Shown here piece after piece: positions 1 through 8,016 of a stretch of DNA of 34,192 nt. Under the pieces are notes generated by a model, which saw only the letters and a program-made list of their open reading frames with translations, was not told the origin of the DNA and did no database searches. The stretch's first letter is position 1; each line of letters starts with the position of its first letter. Source of the stretch: an uncultured Lachnospiraceae bacterium (GTDB lineage Bacteria > Bacillota > Clostridia > Lachnospirales > Lachnospiraceae); assembly GCA_947245585.1 (NCBI GenBank), contig CAMXPV010000041.1, forward strand, positions 1 through 34,192, read 5' to 3'. Made by a program: the position numbers and the translations under genes.

Positions 1-463
1 CCACGAAAGCAGTTCCAACAGCGGCTCCCATGACAGCGGTTCTTCCAACAGCGGTGCCGGCTATGACGGCGGCTCTTCCGGCGATGGCGGTTCTGGCAAC
101 GGAACAGTGTCCGCACCGACAGGTCTGGCACGCAAGGGCAATACGGTAACGATACCCGGTTCCGAGACTTTCAGGCAGATTAATAAGGCTGCCGAAGGAC
201 GCGTTGCGATCTACCACTGCGGCATTGAACAGTATACGGCACAGTTAAAGGATGCTGATGGCAGCGCAGCGGCGTACAAGTCCTGCGGTGTATACCTTGA
301 TGAGGCTTCCGGCAAATGGTATCTGAACATTGTGACAGAACAGGATGCAGCAGGCTATACCGTTGGCACTTACAAAGGCTCCGTGACCTATCTTACCAAG
401 CTCGGTATGAGTGGCGTCATGATCAACAATGCCCTTGCGGTTGACGCGGCGGCAGCAGAATAA
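1..463 (+). CDS. C-terminal part of a Ser/Gly-rich protein (5' end outside window)
   Basis: The reading frame is open from base 2, so the true start lies upstream; the GTG at 107 is only an internal codon. The first 35 or so residues are a low-complexity linker of Ser, Gly, Asn and Asp. About 115 residues of ordinary globular sequence follow, rich in Tyr, Thr and Gly (segments such as RQINKAAEGRVAIYHCG and SGKWYLNIVTEQ), ending in an alanine-rich tail VDAAAAE. I recognise no family. The linker plus compact C-terminal module is typical of secreted or surface proteins, but no LPXTG motif or membrane anchor is visible. A rho-independent terminator follows 16 nt after the stop, so this is the last gene of its transcript. 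Confidence 0.7.
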   Translation, partial: HESSSNSGSHDSGSSNSGAGYDGGSSGDGGSGNGTVSAPTGLARKGNTVTIPGSETFRQINKAAEGRVAIYHCGIEQYTAQLKDADGSAAAYKSCGVYLDEASGKWYLNIVTEQDAAGYTVGTYKGSVTYLTKLGMSGVMINNALAVDAAAAE

Positions 464-479
464 GGAAGGATGAGGGGCT

Positions 480-507
480 CCACGCAGATGCGTGGGGTTC
501 TTTTTTA
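480..507 (+). terminator. Rho-independent terminator of the Ser/Gly-rich gene
   Basis: CCACGC and GCGTGG form a 6-bp stem around the loop AGAT, followed by GGTTC and six T residues. It lies directly after the stop codon at 463. Confidence 0.8.
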
Positions 508-515
508 ATAGGTAT

Positions 516-626
516 ATGGGAGATAGCCGCTTACACAATCTGAAACTGCTGAGCGGTAGTGAGATATTAGCTAAACTGGATGAATCGAGGGCATGTTATT
601 TGGCGGACGAACTCCATTTACGGTAA
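516..626 (+). CDS. Possible 36-residue small protein or gene remnant
   Basis: An ATG opens a 36-codon frame that reads like ordinary protein (it starts MGDSRLHNLKLLSGSEILAK and ends ADELHLR). No good ribosome binding site precedes it, only TAGGT 2 nt away. It sits just after a terminator with no visible promoter. It could be chance or the remnant of a larger gene. Confidence 0.2.
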   Translation: MGDSRLHNLKLLSGSEILAKLDESRACYLADELHLR

Positions 627-769
627 CATGTTAACGGGGAAAGTCCGAATGCGGATAAAAATTTTACATATAGATTTGTGATAGAGATTAAAAAGTCTTT
701 CACATAATGCAGGCATTGTAACGGTACTAAGATACTGTCTATAGCTGTCTACCGATTTGTAGACACACA
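627..769. other. Intergenic stretch without a recognisable gene
   Basis: AT-rich DNA between the small frame and the tRNA terminator. It holds a 7-bp perfect hairpin (TGTCTAC / GTAGACA, loop CGATTT) at 746-765, next to the tRNA terminator, and an imperfect inverted repeat CATGTTA / TAACATG that begins in the small frame near 592. I see no coding sequence or known RNA family here. Confidence 0.5.
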
Positions 770-805
770 AAAATAACGGAAACGCTGTAAAAATCAACGT
801 TTCCG
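770..805 (-). terminator. Terminator of the tRNA-Gly transcript
   Basis: Read on the minus strand, CGGAAACGTTG pairs with CAGCGTTTCCG (11 bp, one G-U pair) around the loop ATTTTTA, followed by TTATTTTTG. It lies 13 nt downstream of the tRNA 3' end. Confidence 0.8.
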
Positions 806-818
806 CCCCATTAAAAAG

Positions 819-891
819 AGCGCGAGACGGGACTCGAACCCGCGGCCTCGACCTTGGCAAGGTCGCGCTCCACCAACTGAGCCACTCGCGC
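819..891 (-). tRNA. tRNA-Gly (anticodon GCC)
   Basis: A complete cloverleaf is readable on the minus strand. The acceptor stem is GCGCGAG / CTCGCGC with discriminator T. There is a D-arm (GGCTC...GAGC), and the anticodon stem GACC / GGTC encloses the loop TTGCCAA with anticodon GCC. The T-arm contains GGGTTCGAGTCCC. The 3' CCA is not encoded. The gene stands alone, with its own promoter and terminator. Confidence 0.95.
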
Positions 892-924
892 ATATTGTCC
901 AACCGTATTGCTCGGACATTTATT

Positions 925-953
925 AATATACTATAGCTGTTTTACTTTGTCAA
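925..953 (-). promoter_or_regulatory. Promoter of tRNA-Gly
   Basis: On the minus strand, TTGACA (953-948) and TATATT (930-925) are separated by exactly 17 nt, about 33 nt upstream of the tRNA 5' end. This fits a housekeeping sigma-A promoter. Confidence 0.8.
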
Positions 954-980
954 CCCAAAAATATTTTTTTTGTAAAAGAT

Positions 981-1008
981 TTGACAAATAGAAAAAATGG
1001 TGTATTAT
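981..1008 (+). promoter_or_regulatory. Promoter of the small gene / greA transcript
   Basis: TTGACA at 981-986 and TATTAT at 1003-1008 with a 16-nt spacer. The start codon at 1054 lies 45 nt further on, preceded by the ribosome binding site GGGAGG. It is divergent from the tRNA promoter, with the two -35 boxes about 28 nt apart. Confidence 0.75.
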
Positions 1009-1053
1009 GGTGGTGTAAACGTAGAGTAGAAGAGAAAAAGGGAGGAAAAAACA

Positions 1054-1290
1054 ATGAAAGTAATGAACATCGACAATCCTGAAAAATTTTTTGAAGTAGT
1101 GAACCAGTGCAAGGGCACGGTGGAATTGGTGACCAAAGAGGGCGACAGACTGAACTTAAAGTCCCAGCTTACAAAGTATGTAGCGCTTACAAAGTTGTTT
1201 GCTGATAATGCCATTCCGGAGATGGAGCTTGTGGCACATGATCCTGAGGATGTGAATCGTTTGCTTGATTACATGGTAAACGCAAAGTAG
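1054..1290 (+). CDS. Small conserved-looking protein of unknown function (78 aa)
   Basis: I do not recognise a named family. The 78-residue protein starts MKVMNIDNPEKFFEVVNQCK, is soluble and has no signal peptide, membrane segment or cysteine cluster. Its middle, GTVELVTKEGDRLNLKSQL, looks like a beta-hairpin and is followed by an acidic helical C-terminus. It has a strong ribosome binding site (GGGAGG) and its own promoter. The GreA-family gene starts 7 nt after its stop, so the two are surely cotranscribed. That linkage suggests a housekeeping role near transcription, but this is only inference. Confidence 0.8.
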   Translation: MKVMNIDNPEKFFEVVNQCKGTVELVTKEGDRLNLKSQLTKYVALTKLFADNAIPEMELVAHDPEDVNRLLDYMVNAK

Positions 1291-1297
1291 GATTATC

Positions 1298-1798
1298 ATG
1301 CATAACGAATTGACGGAACAGGATATCCGTAAGATGGAGGAGGAAATCGAGTACCGCAAGTTGGTGGTGCGCCCGAAGGCCCTGGAAGATGTAAAAGAGG
1401 CCAGAGCACACGGCGATCTGAGCGAGAACTTTGAGTACCATGCGGCGAAGAAGGTGAAAAACCAGAACGAGAGCCGCATCCGCTATCTGGAACGGATGAT
1501 AAAGACTGCCGTGATTGTGTCCGATGAGTCCGCAGAGGATGAGATTGGCATGAATAACACGGTTGAGGTGTACTTTGAGGAGGATAACCTCACAGAAACC
1601 TATAAGTTGGTGACCACGGTGAGGGGAAATTCCCTGGAAGGGTTGATCAGCACGGAATCACCGCTCGGAAAGGCGCTGCTTGGTCATAAGGTGGGCGACC
1701 GAGTCCATGTGGAGATGGCCGGAGGCGGCTACTATGTGGTGGTGAAGTCCATCGAGAATACGGTGGATGACGGAACAGATAAGATAAGGAGCTTCTAG
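1298..1798 (+). CDS. greA: GreA/GreB-family transcription elongation factor
   Basis: GreA enters the secondary channel of RNA polymerase and stimulates cleavage of backtracked transcripts. The 166-residue length is normal (about 158 is usual). The N-terminal coiled-coil hairpin carries the signature GDLSENFEYHAAK (residues 39-51) with acidic tip residues D40 and E43, which position catalytic Mg2+. The C-terminal FKBP-like domain holds STESPLGKALLGHKVGDRV, typical of the family. The gene is 7 nt downstream of the preceding small gene, and its stop lies inside a strong terminator. Conservation of the tip acids argues for true cleavage activity rather than an inactive paralogue. A second Gre gene elsewhere in the genome cannot be excluded. 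Confidence 0.92.
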   Translation: MHNELTEQDIRKMEEEIEYRKLVVRPKALEDVKEARAHGDLSENFEYHAAKKVKNQNESRIRYLERMIKTAVIVSDESAEDEIGMNNTVEVYFEEDNLTETYKLVTTVRGNSLEGLISTESPLGKALLGHKVGDRVHVEMAGGGYYVVVKSIENTVDDGTDKIRSF

Positions 1799-1827
1799 TA
1801 TATGCAAATATACTGGAAGCTTTTTTC
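1790..1827 (+). terminator. Terminator of the greA transcript
   Basis: AGCTTCTAGTATAT pairs with ATATACTGGAAGCT (14 bp, one G-U) around the tetraloop GCAA, followed by T5-6. The greA stop codon lies within the 5' arm. Confidence 0.9.
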
Positions 1828-1911
1828 ATAAGAGCCGCTTCTAACTCTGCTTATTCGCGCATATATCTAAAGAAAGGTGGACAGGTTTAAAAAAGCAGGG
1901 AGGATGGGTAT

Positions 1912-4626
1912 ATGTACGAGAACCGAAGCGTATCGGAGACGATCCAGGGGCTGCAGACAAGCGCAGAGCGTGGGCTTGACGCGAGACAGGTCGCAGAGCG
2001 GCAGGCAAAGTATGGGCCGAACCGATTGCGGGATCAGGAAAAAAAGAGTCTGGCAAAAAGAATCATAGAGCAGATTAACGATCCCTTAATTATGATCCTG
2101 ATGGTTGCGATGGCGATTTCCGTGATGCTGCATGAGATCGGGGATGCGATTATCATTGTGACGGTGGTGGCGCTAAATGCGGCTGTGGGTATCATTCAGG
2201 AGGGAAAAGCGGGGAAAGCTGTGGAGGCGCTGAAGCAGATTGCGGAGCCCCATGCACAGGTGTACCGGGAGGGCGTACAGAAAGATATACCGGCACAGGA
2301 ACTGGTGCCCGGGGATATTGTACTATTGGAAGCGGGGAACAGGGTTCCGGCGGATTTGAGAATTATAGAAAGTATAGGGATTTTTGCAGAAGAGTCTACC
2401 CTAACAGGAGAGTCTGTGCCAGTGGAAAAGGATGCAAATTACGTGGAGGAAGGAAACGCAGACAATAGCAGTCCGAATATGGCGTATATGTCCACCTATG
2501 TGACGAAGGGCCGGGGCCGCGGTGTGGTGACAGCTACGGGAATGGATACGCGGGTCGGTCATATTGCGGACATGCTGCAGGGACACAGGGAAAAGCTGAC
2601 ACCACTGCAGATCAGGTTGGGGGAGCTTGGCAGGGTGTTGAGTGCGTTGGCGGTGGGTATCTGTGTACTCCTTTTTGTGGTGGCGCTGCTCCAGAAGCGG
2701 GATGTGGGAGACATGCTTTTAACTTCCGTCTCGCTTGCTGTGGCGGCTGTGCCGGAGGGGCTGCCCGCTATTGTGACGATTGTGCTGGCTCTCAGTGTGT
2801 CCCGCATGGTGAAGGCGAAGACAATCGTCCGCAGGCTTTCCGCCGTTGAAACGCTGGGTGCAGTGGAGGTAGTCTGCTCGGACAAGACCGGGACGCTGAC
2901 CCAGAATAAAATGACGGTGACGGAGTGTTATCTTGACGGAAAGCTGATGGAGAGGGAACGATTTGGGCAATATTTTGAGGAGGCCCTGTTAAAGGGGGCG
3001 GCTGATTCCTGTGCGGTCCGTTTTTTGAGGGGATGCGTGCTTTGCAACGATGGTCAAATCGGGCAGGAGGGAATCGGAGATCCCACGGAACTTGCCTTGC
3101 TCCACATGGCTGCGGACTGCGGCGCTAAGGCAGAGCAGATCAGGGAGCGATATCCGAGAATGGATGAGAAGGGGTTTGACTCGGAGCGGAAGATGATGAC
3201 GACGCTGCACCGGGAAGAAACGGGAATGGCTGCTTATACGAAGGGGGCGGCGGAACGGATATTGGAAAATTGCAGCGGTATTTGTCGGGGAGAAAAGACG
3301 GCGGATCTCACACTGGAAGAGCGTGAAAGGCTGTTGGGAATTCAAAAACAGCTTATGGGAGAGGGCAGACGTGTACTGGCTTTGGCGGTGTCAACGGAGG
3401 GAAGCATCCATGAGCACGGTATGACGTTTCTCGGATTTGTCAGTATGCAGGATCCTGTCAGACCGGAAGCGGTGGAAGCCGTACAGGGTTTTGCAAGAGC
3501 GGGAGTTTCTACGGTGATGATCACAGGGGATCATCCGGACACGGCATTTTCCATTGCAAAGCAGTTGGGGATTGCAAGCCGCATGGAGGAGTGCATTACG
3601 GGAAGAGAACTGGATCACTTGAAGGATACGGCGTTTTTGCAAAAGCTGCCCCAACTTAAGGTTTTTGCACGGGTGACGCCGGAGCACAAAGTGCGTATTG
3701 TGGAGGGGTATAGAGGTTTACATAAAACAGTAGCCATGACCGGAGACGGAGTCAACGACGCGCCGTCTTTGCAGGCGGCGGATATCGGTATTGCCATGGG
3801 GCAGGGCGGCACCGATGTGGCGCGCGGCGCGGCGGATTTTGTATTGATGGATGACAATGTGGCCACCATTCACACGGCCATACGGGAGGGACGGGGTATC
3901 TATGAAAATATCAGGAAATCCGTATTGTTTCTGCTGTCCTCCAATTTGGGGGAGATCCTGACCATGCTTGTGACCATTGTGGCGGGTCTTCCGCTTCCGC
4001 TGACGGCCGGCTTTATCTTGTGGATTAATTTGATTACGGATTCTCTGCCTGCGCTTGCGCTGGGGGTGGATGAAAACGACACGGAAAGTTTGATGCGGGA
4101 GCCGCCGCGGAGAAAGGAAGATTCTCTCTTTGCCAAGGGCGGGCTCATGTGTGTGATTTGCTATGGGTTGGTGATCGGAGGGATCAGCCTGGCGGCATTT
4201 TTAAAGGTTCCCTATGACCGTATTATCATGGAAGGTCTTCCTGTTAGTTTACATAATATATTAGAAGGGCTAAAGATTTCGGCCGTTCTTGCAAGGGCTC
4301 AGACACACGCATTTATGGTGTTGGGAATCAGTCAGCTTTTTCACGCCATTGGAATGCGGGATGTAAACCGGTCCCTGTTCCGGATGGATCACCGGAGCAA
4401 TCCGCAGATGGTGTTGGCCCTTGCCGTAGGAATCCTTCTACAGGTGGCAGTGACGGAAGTGCCGCTCTTGATCACTCTTTTTGGCACGGTGCGGCTCAGT
4501 GTGGAGGAGTGGGCCAGGCTGCTGCTTTTGTCTATGACGCCGCTGGCAGTACATGAGCTTTTGGTGGTTGTAGGAATGGCCGGAGCGGTGGAACGGCGGC
4601 CCTCATGCCAACGTGCGAAAGGCTAG
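1912..4626 (+). CDS. P-type Ca2+-transporting ATPase (P2A-like)
   Basis: An integral membrane pump predicted to export Ca2+ using ATP. The 904-residue protein has the full P-type set: cation-ATPase N-terminal domain, TGES (165-168) in the actuator domain, PEGLP (281-285) in M4, the phosphorylation motif DKTGT with D324, and MTGDGVNDAP (609-618). M5 has SSNLGE (N678, E681) and M6 has NLITD (N706, D710). These match the Ca2+-ligand positions of SERCA sites I and II, supporting Ca2+ rather than Na+/K+ or heavy metals. The M8 region reads SQLFHAIG and lacks the acid that SERCA has there. A run of about 30 residues before it (near 765-795) is longer than I expect. The start has the ribosome binding site AGGGAGG. 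The 3' end overlaps the convergent ytaF gene by 24 nt. Confidence 0.92.
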   Translation: MYENRSVSETIQGLQTSAERGLDARQVAERQAKYGPNRLRDQEKKSLAKRIIEQINDPLIMILMVAMAISVMLHEIGDAIIIVTVVALNAAVGIIQEGKAGKAVEALKQIAEPHAQVYREGVQKDIPAQELVPGDIVLLEAGNRVPADLRIIESIGIFAEESTLTGESVPVEKDANYVEEGNADNSSPNMAYMSTYVTKGRGRGVVTATGMDTRVGHIADMLQGHREKLTPLQIRLGELGRVLSALAVGICVLLFVVALLQKRDVGDMLLTSVSLAVAAVPEGLPAIVTIVLALSVSRMVKAKTIVRRLSAVETLGAVEVVCSDKTGTLTQNKMTVTECYLDGKLMERERFGQYFEEALLKGAADSCAVRFLRGCVLCNDGQIGQEGIGDPTELALLHMAADCGAKAEQIRERYPRMDEKGFDSERKMMTTLHREETGMAAYTKGAAERILENCSGICRGEKTADLTLEERERLLGIQKQLMGEGRRVLALAVSTEGSIHEHGMTFLGFVSMQDPVRPEAVEAVQGFARAGVSTVMITGDHPDTAFSIAKQLGIASRMEECITGRELDHLKDTAFLQKLPQLKVFARVTPEHKVRIVEGYRGLHKTVAMTGDGVNDAPSLQAADIGIAMGQGGTDVARGAADFVLMDDNVATIHTAIREGRGIYENIRKSVLFLLSSNLGEILTMLVTIVAGLPLPLTAGFILWINLITDSLPALALGVDENDTESLMREPPRRKEDSLFAKGGLMCVICYGLVIGGISLAAFLKVPYDRIIMEGLPVSLHNILEGLKISAVLARAQTHAFMVLGISQLFHAIGMRDVNRSLFRMDHRSNPQMVLALAVGILLQVAVTEVPLLITLFGTVRLSVEEWARLLLLSMTPLAVHELLVVVGMAGAVERRPSCQRAKG

Positions 4627-5238
4627 GAGCAGCAGGCAGAGTCCGGAAAGCCAGGACAGGTCGATGCGGAGTATGTGGGAGAGCAGGCGGCCAAGGGCGT
4701 AGCCTGCAAGAAACAGGAGCAGGTGAAAGAAAATTGCAGTCGAAAGAAGCGTAAGAGGGGCAATGGCGGAAGTTGTGAAAGCCATTCCCGCAAGAACACT
4801 GTCGAGGGAGAGAGCGAGACTTAACAGCCATGCTTCTTTGGCGCTTAAAACTTGAAGATCTGTCTGATTTGCCTCCTCGGGAGAGAGATAGACGGTAAAG
4901 ATAATGTGCATCTGTTTGATTTGATATCCCCGGTTTCCGATGAGACCGGGGCGTTTTTTTGCCAGATGGCGCAATAGGCTTTCCAACAGTTTTGCGCTGC
5001 CGATGAGAAACAGGATGATGAAGGAGAGCAGGGGCAGAATGCCGGTGGGAAAAAACAGGCCGATCAGGGAAGCGGCGCTGCTGGCGGCGGTGATGAAGAC
5101 AGAGGGCACACAGGATAAGAGCACAAGGGAAAGAAGTTCGATCCGGACTTTTTTAGTGCCGTAAGAAAACCCCGCCGTCAGGGAATCCAGGGAAACCGCT
5201 GTCAAAAAGAGAAGCAGGGAGGAAAAAGCGTAGGACAT
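4603..5238 (-). CDS. ytaF: YtaF/MntP-family membrane protein (sporulation membrane protein YtaF-like)
   Basis: An integral membrane protein of 211 residues with about six hydrophobic segments in two homologous halves. Each half carries the family motif: AVSLDSLTAG with D18 and LALSLDSVLAG with D146. MntP proteins of this superfamily export Mn2+. YtaF of Bacillus is a longer relative named from sporulation. The length (YtaF about 210, MntP about 185) and the N-terminal SLDSxxxGFSYG pattern favour YtaF. The polar loop between the halves (residues about 90-130) is typical. It starts with GAGGT 9 nt before ATG. It is convergent with the Ca2+ ATPase, and the two coding ends overlap by 24 nt with no terminator between them. 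The substrate is not established. Confidence 0.85.
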   Translation of the reverse strand: MSYAFSSLLLFLTAVSLDSLTAGFSYGTKKVRIELLSLVLLSCVPSVFITAASSAASLIGLFFPTGILPLLSFIILFLIGSAKLLESLLRHLAKKRPGLIGNRGYQIKQMHIIFTVYLSPEEANQTDLQVLSAKEAWLLSLALSLDSVLAGMAFTTSAIAPLTLLSTAIFFHLLLFLAGYALGRLLSHILRIDLSWLSGLCLLLLAFRTLA

Positions 5239-5334
5239 GGGAAGTTACCTCATTGTGGGTTTATTATATTGTATGGGAACGCGGGGGGATGTTGAATTGC
5301 CTTTGGAGAAGAAGCGCACAACTATGCTTTACGC

Positions 5335-5361
5335 TTTTCAAAAAAGATGTTAAACTATAAT
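5335..5361 (+). promoter_or_regulatory. Probable promoter of the beta-CASP gene
   Basis: A perfect TATAAT at 5356-5361, 35 nt upstream of the start codon. The -35 is poor: TTTTCA at 5335-5340 with a short 15-nt spacer. A minus-strand TATAAT (5268-5263) upstream of ytaF suggests a divergent promoter pair in this 158-nt gap. Confidence 0.5.
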
Positions 5362-5396
5362 ATATATGCAGAAGAAAAACAAACAGGGGGCCTTAT

Positions 5397-6998
5397 ATGG
5401 AGCTGATGTTTATCGGGGCGGATCATGAGGTGACGGGAAGCTGTCACTATCTCCGCGTAGGGGAAAAGAATGTTTTAGTGGATTACGGGATGGAGCAGGG
5501 CGCGAATGTGTTCGAGAACTGTAAGCTGCCCGTGGATGAGGCGCTTATCGACTATGTGTTTTTGACGCATGCCCATATCGACCATTCCGGGTTACTCCCG
5601 CTTTTGTATGCAAGGGGGTTCCGCGGCCAGATTTATGCGACGGCGCCGACCTGCGACCTGTGCAGTATTATGCTGCGTGACTGCGCGCACATTCAGATGC
5701 AGGAGGCGGAGTGGAAAAACCGTAAGGCAAAGAGAAGCGCGGGGATTGAACCGATGGAGCCGCTTTATTCCATGGAGGATGCGGACGGTGCGGTCAGATG
5801 CCTGATTCCCTGCGATTACGACAGCGAAGTGACGGTATGTGAAAATATCAGAATTAAATTTACGGATATCGGTCATCTGCTCGGTTCTTCCAGTATTGAA
5901 GTTTGGGCGACCGAGGAAGGGGTGACAAAGAAACTTGTCTTTTCGGGTGACATTGGCAACAGCGATCAACCCCTGATCAAGCACCCGAAAAATACGGCGG
6001 AGGCGGATTACGTGGTGATGGAGTCCACCTACGGCGACAGACTGCATTCCAGTGAGAGAGTGGACTACGTGGGAGAGCTGACAAAGATTCTGCAGACTAC
6101 TTTTGACAGGGGCGGCAATGTGGTAATTCCCTCCTTTGCGGTGGGCAGAACCCAGGAGATGCTTTATTTCCTGCGGCAGATCAAGGCGGACCGGTTGGTG
6201 AAGGGACATGAAGATTTCCCGGTTTATGTGGACAGTCCGTTGGCGGTGGAGGCCACCGGTATTTTTCATAAAAATGAGGAGAGATGTTTTGATGAGCAGG
6301 CGATGGCGCTTGTCAAAAAAGGAATCAATCCGATTACGTTTCCGGGACTGCGGTTGGCTATCACCAGTGACGAGTCCAAGGCGATTAACTTTGAACATAC
6401 CCCGAAGGTTATTATATCCGCTTCCGGCATGTGCGAGGCGGGACGTATCAGACATCATCTGAAACATAATTTATGGCGGCCGGAGTGCACGATCCTTTTT
6501 GTGGGATATCAGGCGGTGGGGACGCTTGGCAGAATGCTTGTGGAGGGCGCACAGGAGGTGAAACTCTTCGGTGAACCCATCGAGGTCAGAGCGGATATTG
6601 CAAAGTTGGTTGGCATGAGCGGCCATGCGGATAAGAACGGCCTTTTGCAGTGGATTAACGGCTTTGAGAAGAAGCCGGATAAAGTGTTTGTGGTGCATGG
6701 CGAGGACACGGTGTGCACATTGTTTTCGGAGTGTCTGAAAGGGGAGTACAAGCTGGATGCTTATGCGCCTTACAGCGGCACCCGGTATGATCTGATAAGC
6801 GGCGAGTTTATCTGTGAGGCGGAGCCAATCAGGATCAAGAAGAAAGCTCACGGCATTTCCACTGTCTTTGCGAGACTGCTTGCCAGTGGACAGAGGCTTA
6901 TGGCAGTTATTTATAAAAACGAGGGCGGTGCAAACAAAGATCTGGCCAAATTTGCGGATCAGATCAATTCGTTGTGCGACCGATGGGATCGATCATGA
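5397..6998 (+). CDS. MBL-fold beta-CASP ribonuclease-like protein
   Basis: A predicted cytoplasmic metal-dependent RNA-processing nuclease of the CPSF73/YSH1-like branch, distinct from RNase J. The metallo-beta-lactamase core has LTHAHIDHSG (HAHIDH at 58-63) and, further on, GHLLGSSS and FSGDIGNSD, which supply zinc ligands. The beta-CASP domain starts after ESTYGDR and contains IPSFAVGRTQEML, the ISASGMCEAGR motif and GYQAVGTLGR. The C-terminal RMMBL part has MSGHADKNGLL and VVHGED. The C-terminal 70 residues are less conserved. The length (533 aa) suits bacterial single-gene members. Its RNA substrate is unknown. It is followed by a double hairpin rather than a T-tailed terminator, so read-through into thyA is possible. 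Confidence 0.9.
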   Translation: MELMFIGADHEVTGSCHYLRVGEKNVLVDYGMEQGANVFENCKLPVDEALIDYVFLTHAHIDHSGLLPLLYARGFRGQIYATAPTCDLCSIMLRDCAHIQMQEAEWKNRKAKRSAGIEPMEPLYSMEDADGAVRCLIPCDYDSEVTVCENIRIKFTDIGHLLGSSSIEVWATEEGVTKKLVFSGDIGNSDQPLIKHPKNTAEADYVVMESTYGDRLHSSERVDYVGELTKILQTTFDRGGNVVIPSFAVGRTQEMLYFLRQIKADRLVKGHEDFPVYVDSPLAVEATGIFHKNEERCFDEQAMALVKKGINPITFPGLRLAITSDESKAINFEHTPKVIISASGMCEAGRIRHHLKHNLWRPECTILFVGYQAVGTLGRMLVEGAQEVKLFGEPIEVRADIAKLVGMSGHADKNGLLQWINGFEKKPDKVFVVHGEDTVCTLFSECLKGEYKLDAYAPYSGTRYDLISGEFICEAEPIRIKKKAHGISTVFARLLASGQRLMAVIYKNEGGANKDLAKFADQINSLCDRWDRS

Positions 6999-7075
6999 AG
7001 ATGCACTAGGGCATCGGAGGACGATGCCTGAGTGCATCTAAGTCATAATCTGAAGAATGCAAAAAGCGCATTCTT
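6999..7075 (+). other. Tandem RNA hairpins between the beta-CASP gene and thyA
   Basis: The first hairpin begins at the stop codon: 6999-7016 pairs with 7022-7039 (18 positions, one mismatch and one G-U) around the loop GAGGA. The second, 13 nt later, pairs AAGAATGC (7053-7060) with GCATTCTT (7068-7075), loop AAAAAGC. Neither has a T-run, so they are not classical terminators. They may be an mRNA processing or stability element, or a leader structure of thyA. Confidence 0.75.
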
Positions 7076-7120
7076 CCTGAGTGGTTTACATAATGCAAGG
7101 ATGGAAGGGAACGAAGAAGG

Positions 7121-7969
7121 GTGAGTTTAGCAGATCACATCTTTATTAATATGTGTAAGGATATACTGGAGAACGGAACGAGCACGGAGGGGGAGAAGGT
7201 CAGGCCCCGTTGGGAGGACGGGACGGCGGCCTACACGGTGAAGAAGTTCGGCGTGGTGAACCGCTATGATCTGTCGAAGGAATTTCCGATTATTACTTTG
7301 AGAAAGACAGCCGTAAAAAGCGCTACGGATGAGATGCTCTGGATCTGGCAGCAAAAGTCCAACAACATCAACGACCTGCACAGCCATATCTGGGACGAGT
7401 GGGCTGACGAGGACGGGAGTATCGGCAAGGCTTACGGTTATCAGATGGGTGTAAAACATCAATATAAAGAGGGTATGATGGATCAGGTGGACAGGGTGAT
7501 ATATGATTTGAAGAACAACCCGTTCAGCCGGAGGATTATGACGAATATCTATGTGCATCAGGATCTGCATGAGATGAATCTGTACCCCTGCGCCTACAGC
7601 ATGACTTTCAATGTGACGCAGAAGCCGGGGCATGAGAAACTGACACTCAACGCCATCTTAAACCAGCGGTCTCAGGATGTGCTTACGGCGAATAACTGGA
7701 ACGTGGTGCAGTATGCGGTTTTGGTGCATATGTTGGCGCAGGTCTGCGGTATGGAAGTGGGAGAACTCGTCCATGTGATTGCGGACGCGCATATTTATGA
7801 CAGACATATTCCGATCATAAAGGAGCTGATCGAAAGACCGGTTTATGATGCGCCGGTCTTTTGGCTGAATCCGGAGATCACGGATTTTTATCAGTTCACC
7901 CGAAACGATGTAAAGGTGGAAAACTACGTGGCCGGGCCGCAGATGGAGAATATTCCGGTGGCGATCTAG
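7121..7969 (+). CDS. thyA: Thymidylate synthase
   Basis: Converts dUMP and methylene-tetrahydrofolate to dTMP and dihydrofolate. The 282-residue protein has the nucleophile in LYPCAYSM (C157), the phosphate-binding LNQRSQDV, and NNWNVVQYA and ADAHIYDRH, which correspond to the substrate-binding segments of ThyA. The residue after the nucleophile is Ala rather than the His of the E. coli enzyme. I believe this occurs in other Gram-positive ThyA proteins, so it is not evidence of inactivity. The start is GTG (GTG AGT TTA), preceded by GGAAGGG and GAAGAAGG. The DHFR gene starts 47 nt downstream; the two form the standard thymidylate/folate recycling pair. Confidence 0.95.
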   Translation: MSLADHIFINMCKDILENGTSTEGEKVRPRWEDGTAAYTVKKFGVVNRYDLSKEFPIITLRKTAVKSATDEMLWIWQQKSNNINDLHSHIWDEWADEDGSIGKAYGYQMGVKHQYKEGMMDQVDRVIYDLKNNPFSRRIMTNIYVHQDLHEMNLYPCAYSMTFNVTQKPGHEKLTLNAILNQRSQDVLTANNWNVVQYAVLVHMLAQVCGMEVGELVHVIADAHIYDRHIPIIKELIERPVYDAPVFWLNPEITDFYQFTRNDVKVENYVAGPQMENIPVAI

Positions 7970-8016
7970 CAGCCGCAAAGGAAAAGTTTGCGGGTCTGAC
8001 AGTAAGGAGAATCATC

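Noticed and set aside
636..648. GGGGAAAGTCCG, reminiscent of the conserved start of RNase P RNA
   Set aside because: Only this short stretch matches; the surrounding 300 nt show no P4 partner or other conserved RNase P elements.
7000..7120. Tetrahydrofolate riboswitch upstream of thyA
   Set aside because: The two simple hairpins lack the conserved junction and pseudoknot of known folate riboswitches, and one begins at the preceding stop codon.
7577..7600. Thymidylate synthase lacking the His after the catalytic Cys
   Set aside because: I recall Ala at this position in other Gram-positive ThyA enzymes, so it is not a sign of decay or novelty.
7861..8016. Upstream extension of the DHFR frame into thyA
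   Set aside because: The first 52 codons overlap thyA in another frame and read unlike protein; the ATG at 8017 has its own ribosome binding site and matches the DHFR N-terminus.
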